NCBI GenBank assembly: GCA_945885645.1
Contig: CAMCYV010000096.1
Coordinates: 1 to 5,603, forward strand
Source of the DNA: Bifidobacterium breve
GTDB taxonomy: Bacteria > Actinomycetota > Actinomycetes > S36-B12
Length of the DNA stretch: 5,603 nucleotides
Reading direction: 5' to 3'
Position numbers and translations under genes: made by a program. Under the pieces are notes generated by a model that saw only the letters and a program-made list of their open reading frames with translations, ran no database searches and was not told the origin of the DNA. Positions 1 through 5,603 of the stretch are shown one piece after another (positions within the stretch are counted from its first letter, which is position 1; every line of letters begins with the position of its first letter).

Positions 1-1275
1 CTCCACATGGGAGGTCGGGGAGTTGTTGAATTAGCCGCCGAGTACGGAACCCCCCTTTTTCTCTTTGATGAAAAAGATGTTCGTGATCGCGCTCGGGAGT
101 TTGCTAGGGCATATTTGGCGGAAAACGAGAATGGCGCGGTTTATTACGCGGCAAAAGCCTTTCTCAGTGTTGCCATAGCGAAGTGGGTATTCGAAGAGGG
201 TCTGGGAATTGATGTTGCAACCGGTGGGGAACTCGCAATAGCTGTACGTGCAGGTATTCCCGGTGCCAAGTTACTCATGCACGGAAACAATAAATCTGAA
301 AGTGAAATCCGAACAGCTTTAGATTATGGAGTCGGACGGATTGTGATCGACTCATTTGACGAGATAGTACGAGTAGCAGCCATTGCAGCCGAACTCAATG
401 TAGTAGCCAAAGTATTGGTTCGGGCAACCGTCGGTGTGGAAGCCCACACGCATGAATTCATTGCTACCGCGCACGAGGACCAAAAGTTTGGGCTTTCGGT
501 GCAAGAGGGTGACGTTGAAGAGGCTGTCCGTCGTATCGCCAAGTTGCCGTCGTTGCGCTTCATGGGCTTGCATTCACATATTGGTTCGCAAATTTTCGAC
601 TCAGCTGGATTCGAAGTTGCTGCAACCCGGGTAGTCAGTGTGGCGTACGACATTTATGACAAACAGGGAATTGAATGCGAGGAATTCAATCTTGGCGGCG
701 GCATGGGTATTGCGTATATTCCGGAAGATGGTCCACTGACCGTACAGGTTATGGCTAGGCAGATCAGGGAGATTGTTTCTCGTGAGTGTGCTAACGCAGG
801 AATACCTGTTCCAGCGTTGTGTTACGAACCTGGCCGGGCGATAGTTGGCAAAGCGGGAATCACCCTCTATGAGGTGGGAACGGTCAAGAAAGTCAAACTC
901 GATCATGGTGAGCGCGTGTACATTTCAGTGGATGGAGGGATGAGCGACAACATCCGGACATCGCTTTATGGAGCGCAATACAGCGTTGCACTTGTGTCGC
1001 GAAGTTCCACTTCAGCGCTGGTGCTGAGTCGCGTGGTAGGAAAACACTGCGAATCCGGGGATATTGTGGTGCGGGATGCCTGGTTGCCCTCAGACATCAC
1101 ACCAGGCGACCTCATTGCCGTTGCTGCCACTGGTGCCTATTGCCGCTCGATGGCGTCAAACTACAACCAGATTCCCCGACCTGCCGTCGTATCTGTTCTT
1201 GATGGTGAAAGTCAGTTGATCCTTCGTCGGGAGACATTTGATGATCTGCTAGCACTTGATCCTTTTGCCGGCTAG
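1..1275 (+). CDS. lysA: Diaminopimelate decarboxylase, 5'-truncated by window edge
   Basis: This is a PLP-dependent fold-type III decarboxylase that converts meso-diaminopimelate to L-lysine, the last step of lysine synthesis, in the cytoplasm. Counting from the Met at base 7, the PLP lysine is K50 in YYAAKAF. HSHIGSQ (189-195), the glycine-rich LGGGMG (229-234) and EPGRAI (274-279) form the cofactor phosphate and substrate pocket. CESGD (C348-D352) supplies the active-site cysteine of the partner subunit, and YGAQY is at 321-325. VEAHTHEF and HEDQKFGLS match actinobacterial LysA closely. The reading frame is open to the left edge. The Met at base 7 lies where homologues are already well inside the protein, just before the conserved EYGTPLF, so roughly 25-30 N-terminal residues are probably missing and this Met is internal. 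The gene ends with TAG followed at once by an in-frame TGA. The hom-thrC-thrB genes for the competing branch follow 71 bases downstream. The family call is secure. Confidence 0.97.
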   Translation, partial: LHMGGRGVVELAAEYGTPLFLFDEKDVRDRAREFARAYLAENENGAVYYAAKAFLSVAIAKWVFEEGLGIDVATGGELAIAVRAGIPGAKLLMHGNNKSESEIRTALDYGVGRIVIDSFDEIVRVAAIAAELNVVAKVLVRATVGVEAHTHEFIATAHEDQKFGLSVQEGDVEEAVRRIAKLPSLRFMGLHSHIGSQIFDSAGFEVAATRVVSVAYDIYDKQGIECEEFNLGGGMGIAYIPEDGPLTVQVMARQIREIVSRECANAGIPVPALCYEPGRAIVGKAGITLYEVGTVKKVKLDHGERVYISVDGGMSDNIRTSLYGAQYSVALVSRSSTSALVLSRVVGKHCESGDIVVRDAWLPSDITPGDLIAVAATGAYCRSMASNYNQIPRPAVVSVLDGESQLILRRETFDDLLALDPFAG

Positions 1276-1295
1276 TGAGACCGCAACGATTCACT

Positions 1296-1301
1296 TTGAC
1301 A
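1296..1301 (+). promoter_or_regulatory. Possible -35 box (TTGACA) upstream of hom
   Basis: A perfect TTGACA lies in the short gap between lysA and hom, 45 bases before the preferred hom start. No good -10 hexamer sits 16-18 bases downstream: the nearest is GAAAAT at 1322-1327, with a 20-base spacer. A TANNNT-type TAAGGT at 1305-1310 is too close to pair with this box. It could be a weak internal promoter giving the hom-thrC-thrB genes some independence from lysA, or a chance match. Low confidence. Confidence 0.22.
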
Positions 1302-1334
1302 GAATAAGGTTGCTGGTCCCAGAAAATGTCATTT

Positions 1335-1341
1335 GAGGGGA
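1335..1341 (+). promoter_or_regulatory. Ribosome binding site that sets the hom start
   Basis: GAGGGGA is a strong purine-rich Shine-Dalgarno-like stretch ending 5 bases before the ATG at 1347. It lies downstream of the in-frame ATG at 1326 and so cannot serve that one, which has no comparable purine run before it. This favours 1347 as the real start. Confidence 0.7.
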
Positions 1342-1346
1342 GATTC

Positions 1347-2660
1347 ATGTCAGAGCGTGATAAGGCTGCTCCACCCATCCGAATTGCGATGTTGGGCGCG
1401 GGCACCGTTGGATCCTCAGTGGCTAGGCTTCTGAACCGACATCAGCATGATCTTGCTCACCGTGTGGGTGCTGACCTCGAGCTGATTTCTGTCGGCGTTA
1501 AGGACATCAATAAGCATCGTGAGGGGATTCCCCAGTCCATACTCACCCAAGATCTCAATTCCGTGGCGCTCTGCGGTGCTGACATCGTGATCGAAGTGAT
1601 GGGTGGAATAGAGCCTGCGCGTACTTTGATCCTTGCCGCTATGAAGGCTGGATCTAGTGTGATCACGGCGAATAAGGCGCTTATGGCGGAAGACGGAGCT
1701 GCCTTGTATGCGGCTGCAGAGGCCTCCGGCGTTGACCTGTATTTCGAGGCGGCTGTAGCCGGAGCGATTCCACTCATCCGACCATTGCGTGAGTCCCTGG
1801 CGGGGGATCGTGTCACCAAAGTTATGGGAATTGTTAATGGCACCACCAATTTCATGCTGACAAAAATGGATGAAGAAGGTGCAGACTACGACGAAGTATT
1901 TGCCGAAGCAGCTGCGCTTGGTTACCTCGAGGCCGACCCCTCGCTTGATGTTGATGGAATCGATGCGGCTGCTAAGGCAGCGATCTTGGCTGAATTGGCG
2001 TTTCACACAAGGGTGACCTTGGCCGACGTCTATTGCGAAGGAATTGGATCCGTCACTAAGGCAGACATTGCGGCCGCACGCGACATGGGATTTGTCATAA
2101 AACTCCTTGCTATTGCCGAGCTGATCTACGCGGAAGACCGAGAAGACGGCATCGTCGTTCGGGTGCATCCCGCAATGATTCCGCTGAATCACCCGTTAGC
2201 GAATGTTCGTGGTTCGTTCAATGCCGTCTTTGTTCACGCGGAAGCAGCCGGCGAAATGATGTTCTATGGCCGTGGGGCCGGGGGTGACCCCACCGCCAGT
2301 GCTGTTTTGGGAGACGTTGTTGCGGCTGCGCGACATCGAGTCCTAGGCGGGCGTGGCCCGGGAGAGAGCACCTATTCTGGACTAAATGTCCTAGGCATTG
2401 GGCGGGCTGAAACGCGCTATTACGTTAACCTCGACGTACGGGATCGACCGGGAGTCCTTGCCCAAATCGCTACGGCATTCGCGGCGAATGGGGTGAGTAT
2501 TCAAGTGGTGCGTCAAGATGGACATGGATCTGAGGCCGGGCTGATCGTACGGACACATCGGGGAAGCGAAGCTGCTCTGCGGGCTACGGTTGACCAGCTG
2601 GAATCAATGGATGAAGTTCGAAAAGTAGTTGGGGTAATGCGAGTAGAAGGTGAAGATTAA
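1347..2660 (+). CDS. hom: Homoserine dehydrogenase (monofunctional, with C-terminal ACT domain)
   Basis: Reduces L-aspartate 4-semialdehyde to L-homoserine with NAD(P)H, the branch point towards threonine and methionine. From the start at 1347 (437 residues, close to the usual actinobacterial length) the N-terminal Rossmann fold shows the dinucleotide loop GAGTVGS at 17-23, then TANKALM (107-113) and YFEAAVAGAIP. NGTTN (164-168) and the signature GYLEADPSLDVDGIDAAAK follow; by alignment with the yeast enzyme, E195, D206 and K210 are the substrate-binding and catalytic acids and lysine. Residues about 358-433 (YYVNLDVRDRPGVLAQIA onward) form an ACT domain, which in this family usually carries threonine feedback inhibition. 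No aspartokinase domain is fused. An in-frame ATG at 1326 would add seven residues but lacks a ribosome site. The stop abuts the thrC start, so the two genes are co-transcribed. All key residues are present. Confidence 0.96.
   Translation: MSERDKAAPPIRIAMLGAGTVGSSVARLLNRHQHDLAHRVGADLELISVGVKDINKHREGIPQSILTQDLNSVALCGADIVIEVMGGIEPARTLILAAMKAGSSVITANKALMAEDGAALYAAAEASGVDLYFEAAVAGAIPLIRPLRESLAGDRVTKVMGIVNGTTNFMLTKMDEEGADYDEVFAEAAALGYLEADPSLDVDGIDAAAKAAILAELAFHTRVTLADVYCEGIGSVTKADIAAARDMGFVIKLLAIAELIYAEDREDGIVVRVHPAMIPLNHPLANVRGSFNAVFVHAEAAGEMMFYGRGAGGDPTASAVLGDVVAAARHRVLGGRGPGESTYSGLNVLGIGRAETRYYVNLDVRDRPGVLAQIATAFAANGVSIQVVRQDGHGSEAGLIVRTHRGSEAALRATVDQLESMDEVRKVVGVMRVEGED
2648..2654 (+). promoter_or_regulatory. 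Ribosome binding site of thrC inside the end of hom
   Basis: AAGGTGA, within the last codons of hom, ends 6 bases before the thrC ATG at 2661. The spacing is normal, so thrC has its own ribosome site as well as close linkage to hom translation. Confidence 0.6.
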
Positions 2661-3719
2661 ATGGCACACCAATGGCGCGGTGTAATCGCCGAGTACCGCG
2701 ATCGCATGCCACTTGATGAATCTGCACCCCTCGTGAGCCTCGGCGAGGGTGGCACGCCACTGGTCTACGCCTGCACCATCAGTGAAATGGTGGGTGCATC
2801 CGTCTGGCTTAAATACGAGGGAGCCAACCCAACAGGCTCATTCAAAGATCGTGGTATGACCATGGCCATCTCCGATGCTGCATTCCAAGGCGCGAAAGTC
2901 GTCATTTGCGCCTCGACAGGAAACACGTCAGCGAGTGCAGCGGCATACGCCGTGAAGGCGGGCTTGACCTGCGCGGTGCTTATCCCCAAAGGAAAAATTG
3001 CCATGGGCAAACTCGCCCAAGCAGTAGTACATGGTGCGATCCTGCTTCAAGTTGAAGGAAACTTTGATGACTGTTTGGTGCTCGCCCGTGAATTATCCGA
3101 GAATTACCCGATTGCACTGGTTAATAGTGTTAATCCCGTTCGAATCGAAGGCCAAAAATCTGCAGCATTTGAAATAGTGGATCGGCTGGGTCGTGCACCT
3201 GATATCTCGTGCATGCCCGTTGGTAACGCCGGAAACATCACGGCTTACTGGCGTGGGTACCAGGAATATCAGGCATCAGGTGTCACCGATTCGTCCCCGG
3301 CTATGTGGGGATTTCAAGCTGCAGGAGCAGCGCCCCTCGTAATTGGAACCCCTGTCCCCAACCCTGAAACAATCGCGACGGCAATCCGAATTGGAAACCC
3401 GGCATCGTGGGGTCACGCAATTGCCGCACGTGATGAATCACATGGACTTATTGACTCAGTAACCGATGAAGAAATCTTGGCTGCGTACCACTTACTCGCT
3501 GAAAAGGAAGGTTTGTTCTGTGAACCTTCAAGTGCATCAAGTGTTGCTGGGTTGCTCAAAATGCATTCGGCGGGGAGAGTTCCGACCGATTCGGTAATCA
3601 CCTGCACCTTGACGGGCAATGGACTTAAGGATCCACAATGGGCCCTTGACGGAGCCGCCGATCCTGTGATCATCCCGGTTGATTCCGCACTCGCTGCCGC
3701 AAAGCTTGGCTTAATGTAA
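2661..3719 (+). CDS. thrC: Threonine synthase
   Basis: A PLP-dependent fold-type II enzyme that turns O-phospho-L-homoserine into L-threonine and phosphate, the last step of the pathway. The 352 residues match the compact actinobacterial form of about 350-360. The PLP Schiff-base lysine is K62 in NPTGSFKDRG. STGNTSAS (85-92) contacts the cofactor ring, GNAGN (188-192) binds its phosphate, and CEPSSASS (287-294) and TGNGLKD (318-324) complete the pocket. SVNPVRIEGQK and AATAIRIGxPASW-type stretches are characteristic of the family. The N-terminus (HQWRGVIAEYRDRMPL) aligns with known homologues, supporting the ATG directly after the hom TAA. It overlaps thrB by one base, so hom, thrC and thrB form one translationally linked unit. 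Nothing is missing. Confidence 0.97.
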   Translation: MAHQWRGVIAEYRDRMPLDESAPLVSLGEGGTPLVYACTISEMVGASVWLKYEGANPTGSFKDRGMTMAISDAAFQGAKVVICASTGNTSASAAAYAVKAGLTCAVLIPKGKIAMGKLAQAVVHGAILLQVEGNFDDCLVLARELSENYPIALVNSVNPVRIEGQKSAAFEIVDRLGRAPDISCMPVGNAGNITAYWRGYQEYQASGVTDSSPAMWGFQAAGAAPLVIGTPVPNPETIATAIRIGNPASWGHAIAARDESHGLIDSVTDEEILAAYHLLAEKEGLFCEPSSASSVAGLLKMHSAGRVPTDSVITCTLTGNGLKDPQWALDGAADPVIIPVDSALAAAKLGLM

Positions 3720-4651
3720 TGAGCGCCGCGACTTTTGTCTCAGGTGCGGTCCGCATTATGGTTCCGGCTTCAAGTGCAAATTTGGGTCCAGGATTTGATT
3801 CAATGGGGCTCGCACTGGCTGTCCATGACGAACTCATTGCGATGGTGACCAATGACGTTGGCATCAAAGTAGATGTCGAGGGGGAGGGCGCTGGAAGCGT
3901 CTCAACCGATGAAACGAATTTGGTTGTTCGTGCGATGAACCGAGGATTTAAGGCAATGAATGCCGAACCTGCGGGATTCATCCTCAAATGTCGTAATGCG
4001 ATACCGCATGGCCGGGGTTTGGGTTCGTCAGCGTCGGCCGTCATTGGCGGTTTAGCCATGGCTCGTTCACTGGTTGAGGGTGGCGAGAATCTTCTCTCAG
4101 ATCAGCAAATTCTCAATATCGCACTTGAGTTTGAAAATCACCCGGATAACCTGTCGGCGGCTCTCTACGGCGGATTCAATGTTTCTTGGCTTAACGGTGA
4201 AGACAGTGCCGGTGCGGTGCAGCCGATTGTTCATCCTGATGTCGTTCCCATCGTTTTAATACCACCGCATGAACTTGAGACAACGAAAGCAAGGGGGGTC
4301 TTGCCACAGCAGATAGATCGCTCCGCCGCTTGTCACAATCTCTCGCGAACGGCCTTATTAGTTTATGCAATTTCCCACGACCCAAAACTTCTATTGGAGG
4401 CGACTTCCGATCAGTTGCATCAGGATGCTCGAGCCCACGTATATCCAGAAACGAGCATAATTATTTCGCAATTGCGGGCTCAAGATATCGCAGCGGTGGC
4501 TTCGGGCGCAGGTCCTGCCGTTTTACTGTTGATTGACCGCAATAATGTTCATGACCTTGAAGAGGCGCTTGCAGTCGTCCCTGCCGAGTGGACACGCATT
4601 GCTGTTCCGATCGATTTTGACGGGGTTCGGGTGCTGCCGCTCCCGGTATAG
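3719..4651 (+). CDS. thrB: Homoserine kinase (GHMP kinase family)
   Basis: Phosphorylates L-homoserine with ATP to make the substrate of ThrC. The 310-residue protein has the GHMP-kinase layout: motif 1 PASSANLGPGFD (16-27), the ATP-binding motif 2 PHGRGLGSSASA (96-107), ENHPDN (139-144) and the C-terminal motif 3 SGAGPAVLLL (262-271). ETTKAR at 187-192 corresponds to the conserved segment before VLP in homoserine kinases. The start is the ATG in TAATG that shares a base with the thrC stop. No clear Shine-Dalgarno sequence precedes it, so translation probably depends on ribosomes finishing thrC. The N-terminus begins about 15 residues before motif 1, as in homologues. It is the last gene of the threonine cluster; rho follows after 227 bases, an order seen in many actinobacteria. 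Mevalonate-type GHMP kinases are excluded by the context and by the homoserine-kinase form of motif 1. Confidence 0.96.
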   Translation: MSAATFVSGAVRIMVPASSANLGPGFDSMGLALAVHDELIAMVTNDVGIKVDVEGEGAGSVSTDETNLVVRAMNRGFKAMNAEPAGFILKCRNAIPHGRGLGSSASAVIGGLAMARSLVEGGENLLSDQQILNIALEFENHPDNLSAALYGGFNVSWLNGEDSAGAVQPIVHPDVVPIVLIPPHELETTKARGVLPQQIDRSAACHNLSRTALLVYAISHDPKLLLEATSDQLHQDARAHVYPETSIIISQLRAQDIAAVASGAGPAVLLLIDRNNVHDLEEALAVVPAEWTRIAVPIDFDGVRVLPLPV

Positions 4652-4683
4652 GCCCATCCCAAGCCCAATGTTTTGTCTGTGTT

Positions 4684-4708
4684 ACGCTTTGAGCGTCCAC
4701 AGTCGTGG
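4684..4708 (+). other. Two small adjacent hairpins after thrB
   Basis: ACGCT-TTG-AGCGT (4684-4696) is a perfect 5-bp stem with a 3-base loop, followed at once by CCAC-AGTC-GTGG (4697-4708), a 4-bp stem with a 4-base loop. They start about 33 bases after the thrB stop. No run of T follows, so they do not form a classical intrinsic terminator; they might stabilise a 3' end or be chance. Confidence 0.3.
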
Positions 4709-4761
4709 CGAGCTTCCTGAAAAGATCACATTCATCGGAAAACCCGGGTATCAAGCACCGA

Positions 4762-4773
4762 ATCCACGTGGAT
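4762..4773. promoter_or_regulatory. Perfect 12-bp palindrome in the rho leader (possible operator)
   Basis: ATCCACGTGGAT is its own reverse complement across all 12 bases and lies 106 bases before the rho GTG. A perfect palindrome of this size is somewhat unexpected in a 227-base gap, and the size suits a dimeric regulator, but no known binding motif is recognised with certainty. The symmetry is seen; the function is inference. Confidence 0.35.
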
Positions 4774-4865
4774 GAAGTTTTAACCGGAAGCGCGGTTTCA
4801 CTTTTTATTGGGTATCTCACAAACGTAATCATGTTTGGCCCAGGGCATATCTCGCCCATACACAT

Positions 4866-4871
4866 AAAGGA
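4866..4871 (+). promoter_or_regulatory. Ribosome binding site that sets the GTG start of rho
   Basis: AAAGGA ends 7 bases before the GTG at 4879, a normal distance. It is only 3 bases from the ATG at 4875, which is in another frame and would give just 48 residues. The site therefore selects GTG as the start. Confidence 0.7.
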
Positions 4872-4878
4872 TTAATGA

Positions 4879-5603
4879 GTGTCAGAAACAACAGATTCAA
4901 AGCGTCGTTCAGATGGACTCTCCGGAATGTTGTTGCCCGAGCTGAAGCAGCTCGCACAGCAACTTGGAATAGCCGGATCGAGCGCAATGCGCAAGTCAGA
5001 CCTCGTCTCAGCGATTGGTGATCGGCAAAAGCAGGCAAGTGCCCGTAGAACGACACCCAAAGTTGCTCCCGAGAAGACAGCTCCTGAAAAGGACCTCAAG
5101 GAGTCAGCTGCGCCATCATCGGGGGAGTCAGAGAACAACGACTCGCGCGAGGATTCTCAGCAGGACCAGCGCGGCAACCGCAACAATAATCGCGATCGCA
5201 ATTCCCGAAACAACAACAATCGTGATCGCAATAACAATGACCGGAATAGCAACGATCGCAATAACAATGACCGGAATAACAACGATCGCAATTCAAATGA
5301 CAACGATAATGATCGCAACAGTGGTTCCGATGATCGCAATAGTCGCAGTCGCAACCGTAATCGCAGAGATCGGCGAGACCGACCAAATAATCGCCAAAGC
5401 GGTGGCCACAACAATTTCAATGATTACGAAACTGAACTGACCGAAGATGACGTCCTCGTTCCGGTTGCCGGCATCCTTGACGTTCTCGACAACTACGCAT
5501 TTGTTCGCACGAGCGGTTACCTACCCGGCCCCAATGACGTTTATGTCTCGCTGTCATTTGTTCGCAAGTTGGGACTGCGCAAGGGTGACGCTGTCATCGG
5601 ATC
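4879..5603 (+). CDS. rho: Transcription termination factor Rho, N-terminal part (3'-truncated by window edge)
   Basis: Rho is the hexameric RNA helicase/ATPase that ends transcription. The frame runs from GTG at 4879 to the right edge (241 codons plus two bases) with no stop. Residues about 13-48 (GLSGMLLPELKQLAQQLGI then MRKSDLVSAI) form the N-terminal SAP-like Rho_N domain. Residues 49-99 are a charged Lys/Glu/Ser/Ala linker. Residues 100-172 are a low-complexity tract of 30 Asn, 21 Arg, 13 Asp and 7 Ser out of 73. From about 188 the cold-shock-like primary RNA-binding domain begins: EDDVLVPVAGILDVLDNYAFVRTSGYLPGPNDVYVS closely follows Rho of actinobacteria, including the aromatic YAFVR segment that contacts RNA. 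The helicase core with its Walker motifs lies beyond the window. Actinobacterial Rho proteins are known for long hydrophilic, Arg-rich inserts at this place; the Asn richness here is unusual. The GTG start is supported by AAAGGA seven bases upstream. Confidence 0.95.
   Translation, partial: MSETTDSKRRSDGLSGMLLPELKQLAQQLGIAGSSAMRKSDLVSAIGDRQKQASARRTTPKVAPEKTAPEKDLKESAAPSSGESENNDSREDSQQDQRGNRNNNRDRNSRNNNNRDRNNNDRNSNDRNNNDRNNNDRNSNDNDNDRNSGSDDRNSRSRNRNRRDRRDRPNNRQSGGHNNFNDYETELTEDDVLVPVAGILDVLDNYAFVRTSGYLPGPNDVYVSLSFVRKLGLRKGDAVIG
5176..5394 (+). repeat. Low-complexity Asn/Arg/Asp tract within rho
   Basis: Codons 100-172 of rho encode almost only Asn, Arg, Asp and Ser. Nucleotide composition falls to about 43% G+C in the central part, against low 50s nearby, because of AAT/AAC codons. 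The first two thirds are Asn-rich (runs of three and four Asn separated by DR or RDR), while residues 153-172 become Arg-dominated. Net charge is about +8. It is predicted to be disordered. Confidence 0.9.
5230..5289 (+). repeat. Two 30-bp tandem repeats inside rho
   Basis: Bases 5230-5259 and 5260-5289 are identical except for one base (G or A at unit position 20), each ending in AACGATCGC. The unit is ten codons, so copies can be gained or lost without a frameshift. It encodes NNNDRN followed by S or N, then NDR. Degenerate relatives of the unit flank it on both sides (for example around 5203-5229 and 5290-5316), suggesting growth by slippage or unequal exchange. Confidence 0.9.

Larger units (their letters stand above)
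4652..4878 (+). other. Intergenic leader between thrB and rho
   Basis: This 227-base stretch is the largest non-coding part of the window. It opens C-rich just after the thrB stop (4652-4667 has nine C and two G), then holds two small adjacent hairpins, an ACCCGGGT palindrome (4742-4749), a perfect 12-bp palindrome (4762-4773), an A/T-rich section (about 4796-4835), a short GGGC/GCCC inverted repeat (4843-4846 with 4854-4857) and the rho ribosome site. I see no credible small gene, no tRNA and no stem followed by a T run. It most likely carries the rho promoter and 5' leader, but no convincing -35/-10 pair can be named by eye. Confidence 0.6.

Noticed and set aside
1276..1346. Riboswitch or peptide attenuator controlling hom
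   Set aside because: The 71-base gap is too short for a known lysine-type riboswitch, and no threonine- or isoleucine-rich leader peptide is present.
1416..2192. A 258-codon open frame on the minus strand opposite hom
   Set aside because: It lies wholly antisense to a gene with complete catalytic motifs, shows no recognisable domain, and such frames are common opposite codon-biased genes.
4684..4708. Intrinsic terminator after thrB
   Set aside because: The stems are only 5 and 4 bp and are followed by GCGAGCTTCC rather than a T run, so the terminator criteria are not met.
4875..5021. ATG at 4875 starting a 48-codon frame overlapping the rho start, as a possible leader peptide
   Set aside because: It lies only 3 bases after AAAGGA, too close for good initiation, and it starts just 4 bases before the rho GTG, so it has no room to act as an upstream leader. 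The peptide resembles nothing I recognise.
5192..5199. GCGATCGC octamer, like the HIP1 sequence abundant in cyanobacteria
   Set aside because: It occurs once here and results from Arg-Asp-Arg codons in the rho tract; the other GATCGC copies likewise follow the DR codons of the repeat.
5176..5394. CRISPR array or mobile-element repeat
   Set aside because: The repeats are directly adjacent without spacers and lie in frame within rho, so they are coding tandem repeats.
5096..5420. Minus-strand frames rich in Cys/Asp/Tyr (5096-5386) or Leu/Arg (5157-5420)
   Set aside because: Both are complementary-strand readings of the same low-complexity tract, with no start context or domain support.
5015..5440. 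A 141-codon plus-strand frame rich in Ile and Thr
   Set aside because: It is the shifted reading of the rho Asn/Arg tract; its IAITMTGI-type repeats simply mirror the 30-bp DNA repeat. The Rho frame has clear domains on both sides.

Overview
This window is a compact, single-strand block of aspartate-family amino-acid biosynthesis genes followed by the start of the transcription terminator gene rho. In order on the + strand it holds: the 3' part of lysA (diaminopimelate decarboxylase, cut by the left edge), hom (homoserine dehydrogenase), thrC (threonine synthase), thrB (homoserine kinase), a 227-bp leader, and the 5' part of rho (cut by the right edge). All five protein calls rest on family motifs visible in the translations. 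There is no RNA gene, mobile element or CRISPR array.

The gene order lysA-hom-thrC-thrB-rho, and the close resemblance of each protein to its actinobacterial counterpart as I recall it (for example the LysA segments around VEAHTHEF and HEDQKFGLS, and the actinobacterial-style Rho with a long insert before its RNA-binding domain), point to an actinobacterium. Base composition is only about low-50s % G+C by spot counts, well below typical soil actinomycetes. A moderate-GC lineage such as a planktonic freshwater or marine actinobacterium is a guess only.

Layout: 1-1275 lysA; 1276-1346 short gap with a TTGACA box and the hom ribosome binding site; 1347-2660 hom; 2661-3719 thrC, starting directly after the hom stop; 3719-4651 thrB, overlapping thrC by one base; 4652-4878 leader containing a perfect 12-bp palindrome and small hairpins; 4879-5603 rho, from a GTG start.

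How the genes work together: Hom reduces aspartate semialdehyde to homoserine, ThrB phosphorylates it, and ThrC converts phosphohomoserine to threonine, so the three tightly packed genes encode the complete branch from aspartate semialdehyde to threonine. LysA closes the competing lysine branch from the same intermediate. Aspartokinase and aspartate-semialdehyde dehydrogenase are not in this window.

The most unusual element is inside rho: residues 100-172 are a low-complexity tract made almost wholly of Asn, Arg and Asp, partly built from a 30-bp tandem repeat. It sits where actinobacterial Rho proteins usually carry an Arg-rich insert, but is strikingly Asn-rich. The rest of the window looks like ordinary conserved metabolism; I did not find a convincing wholly new system.
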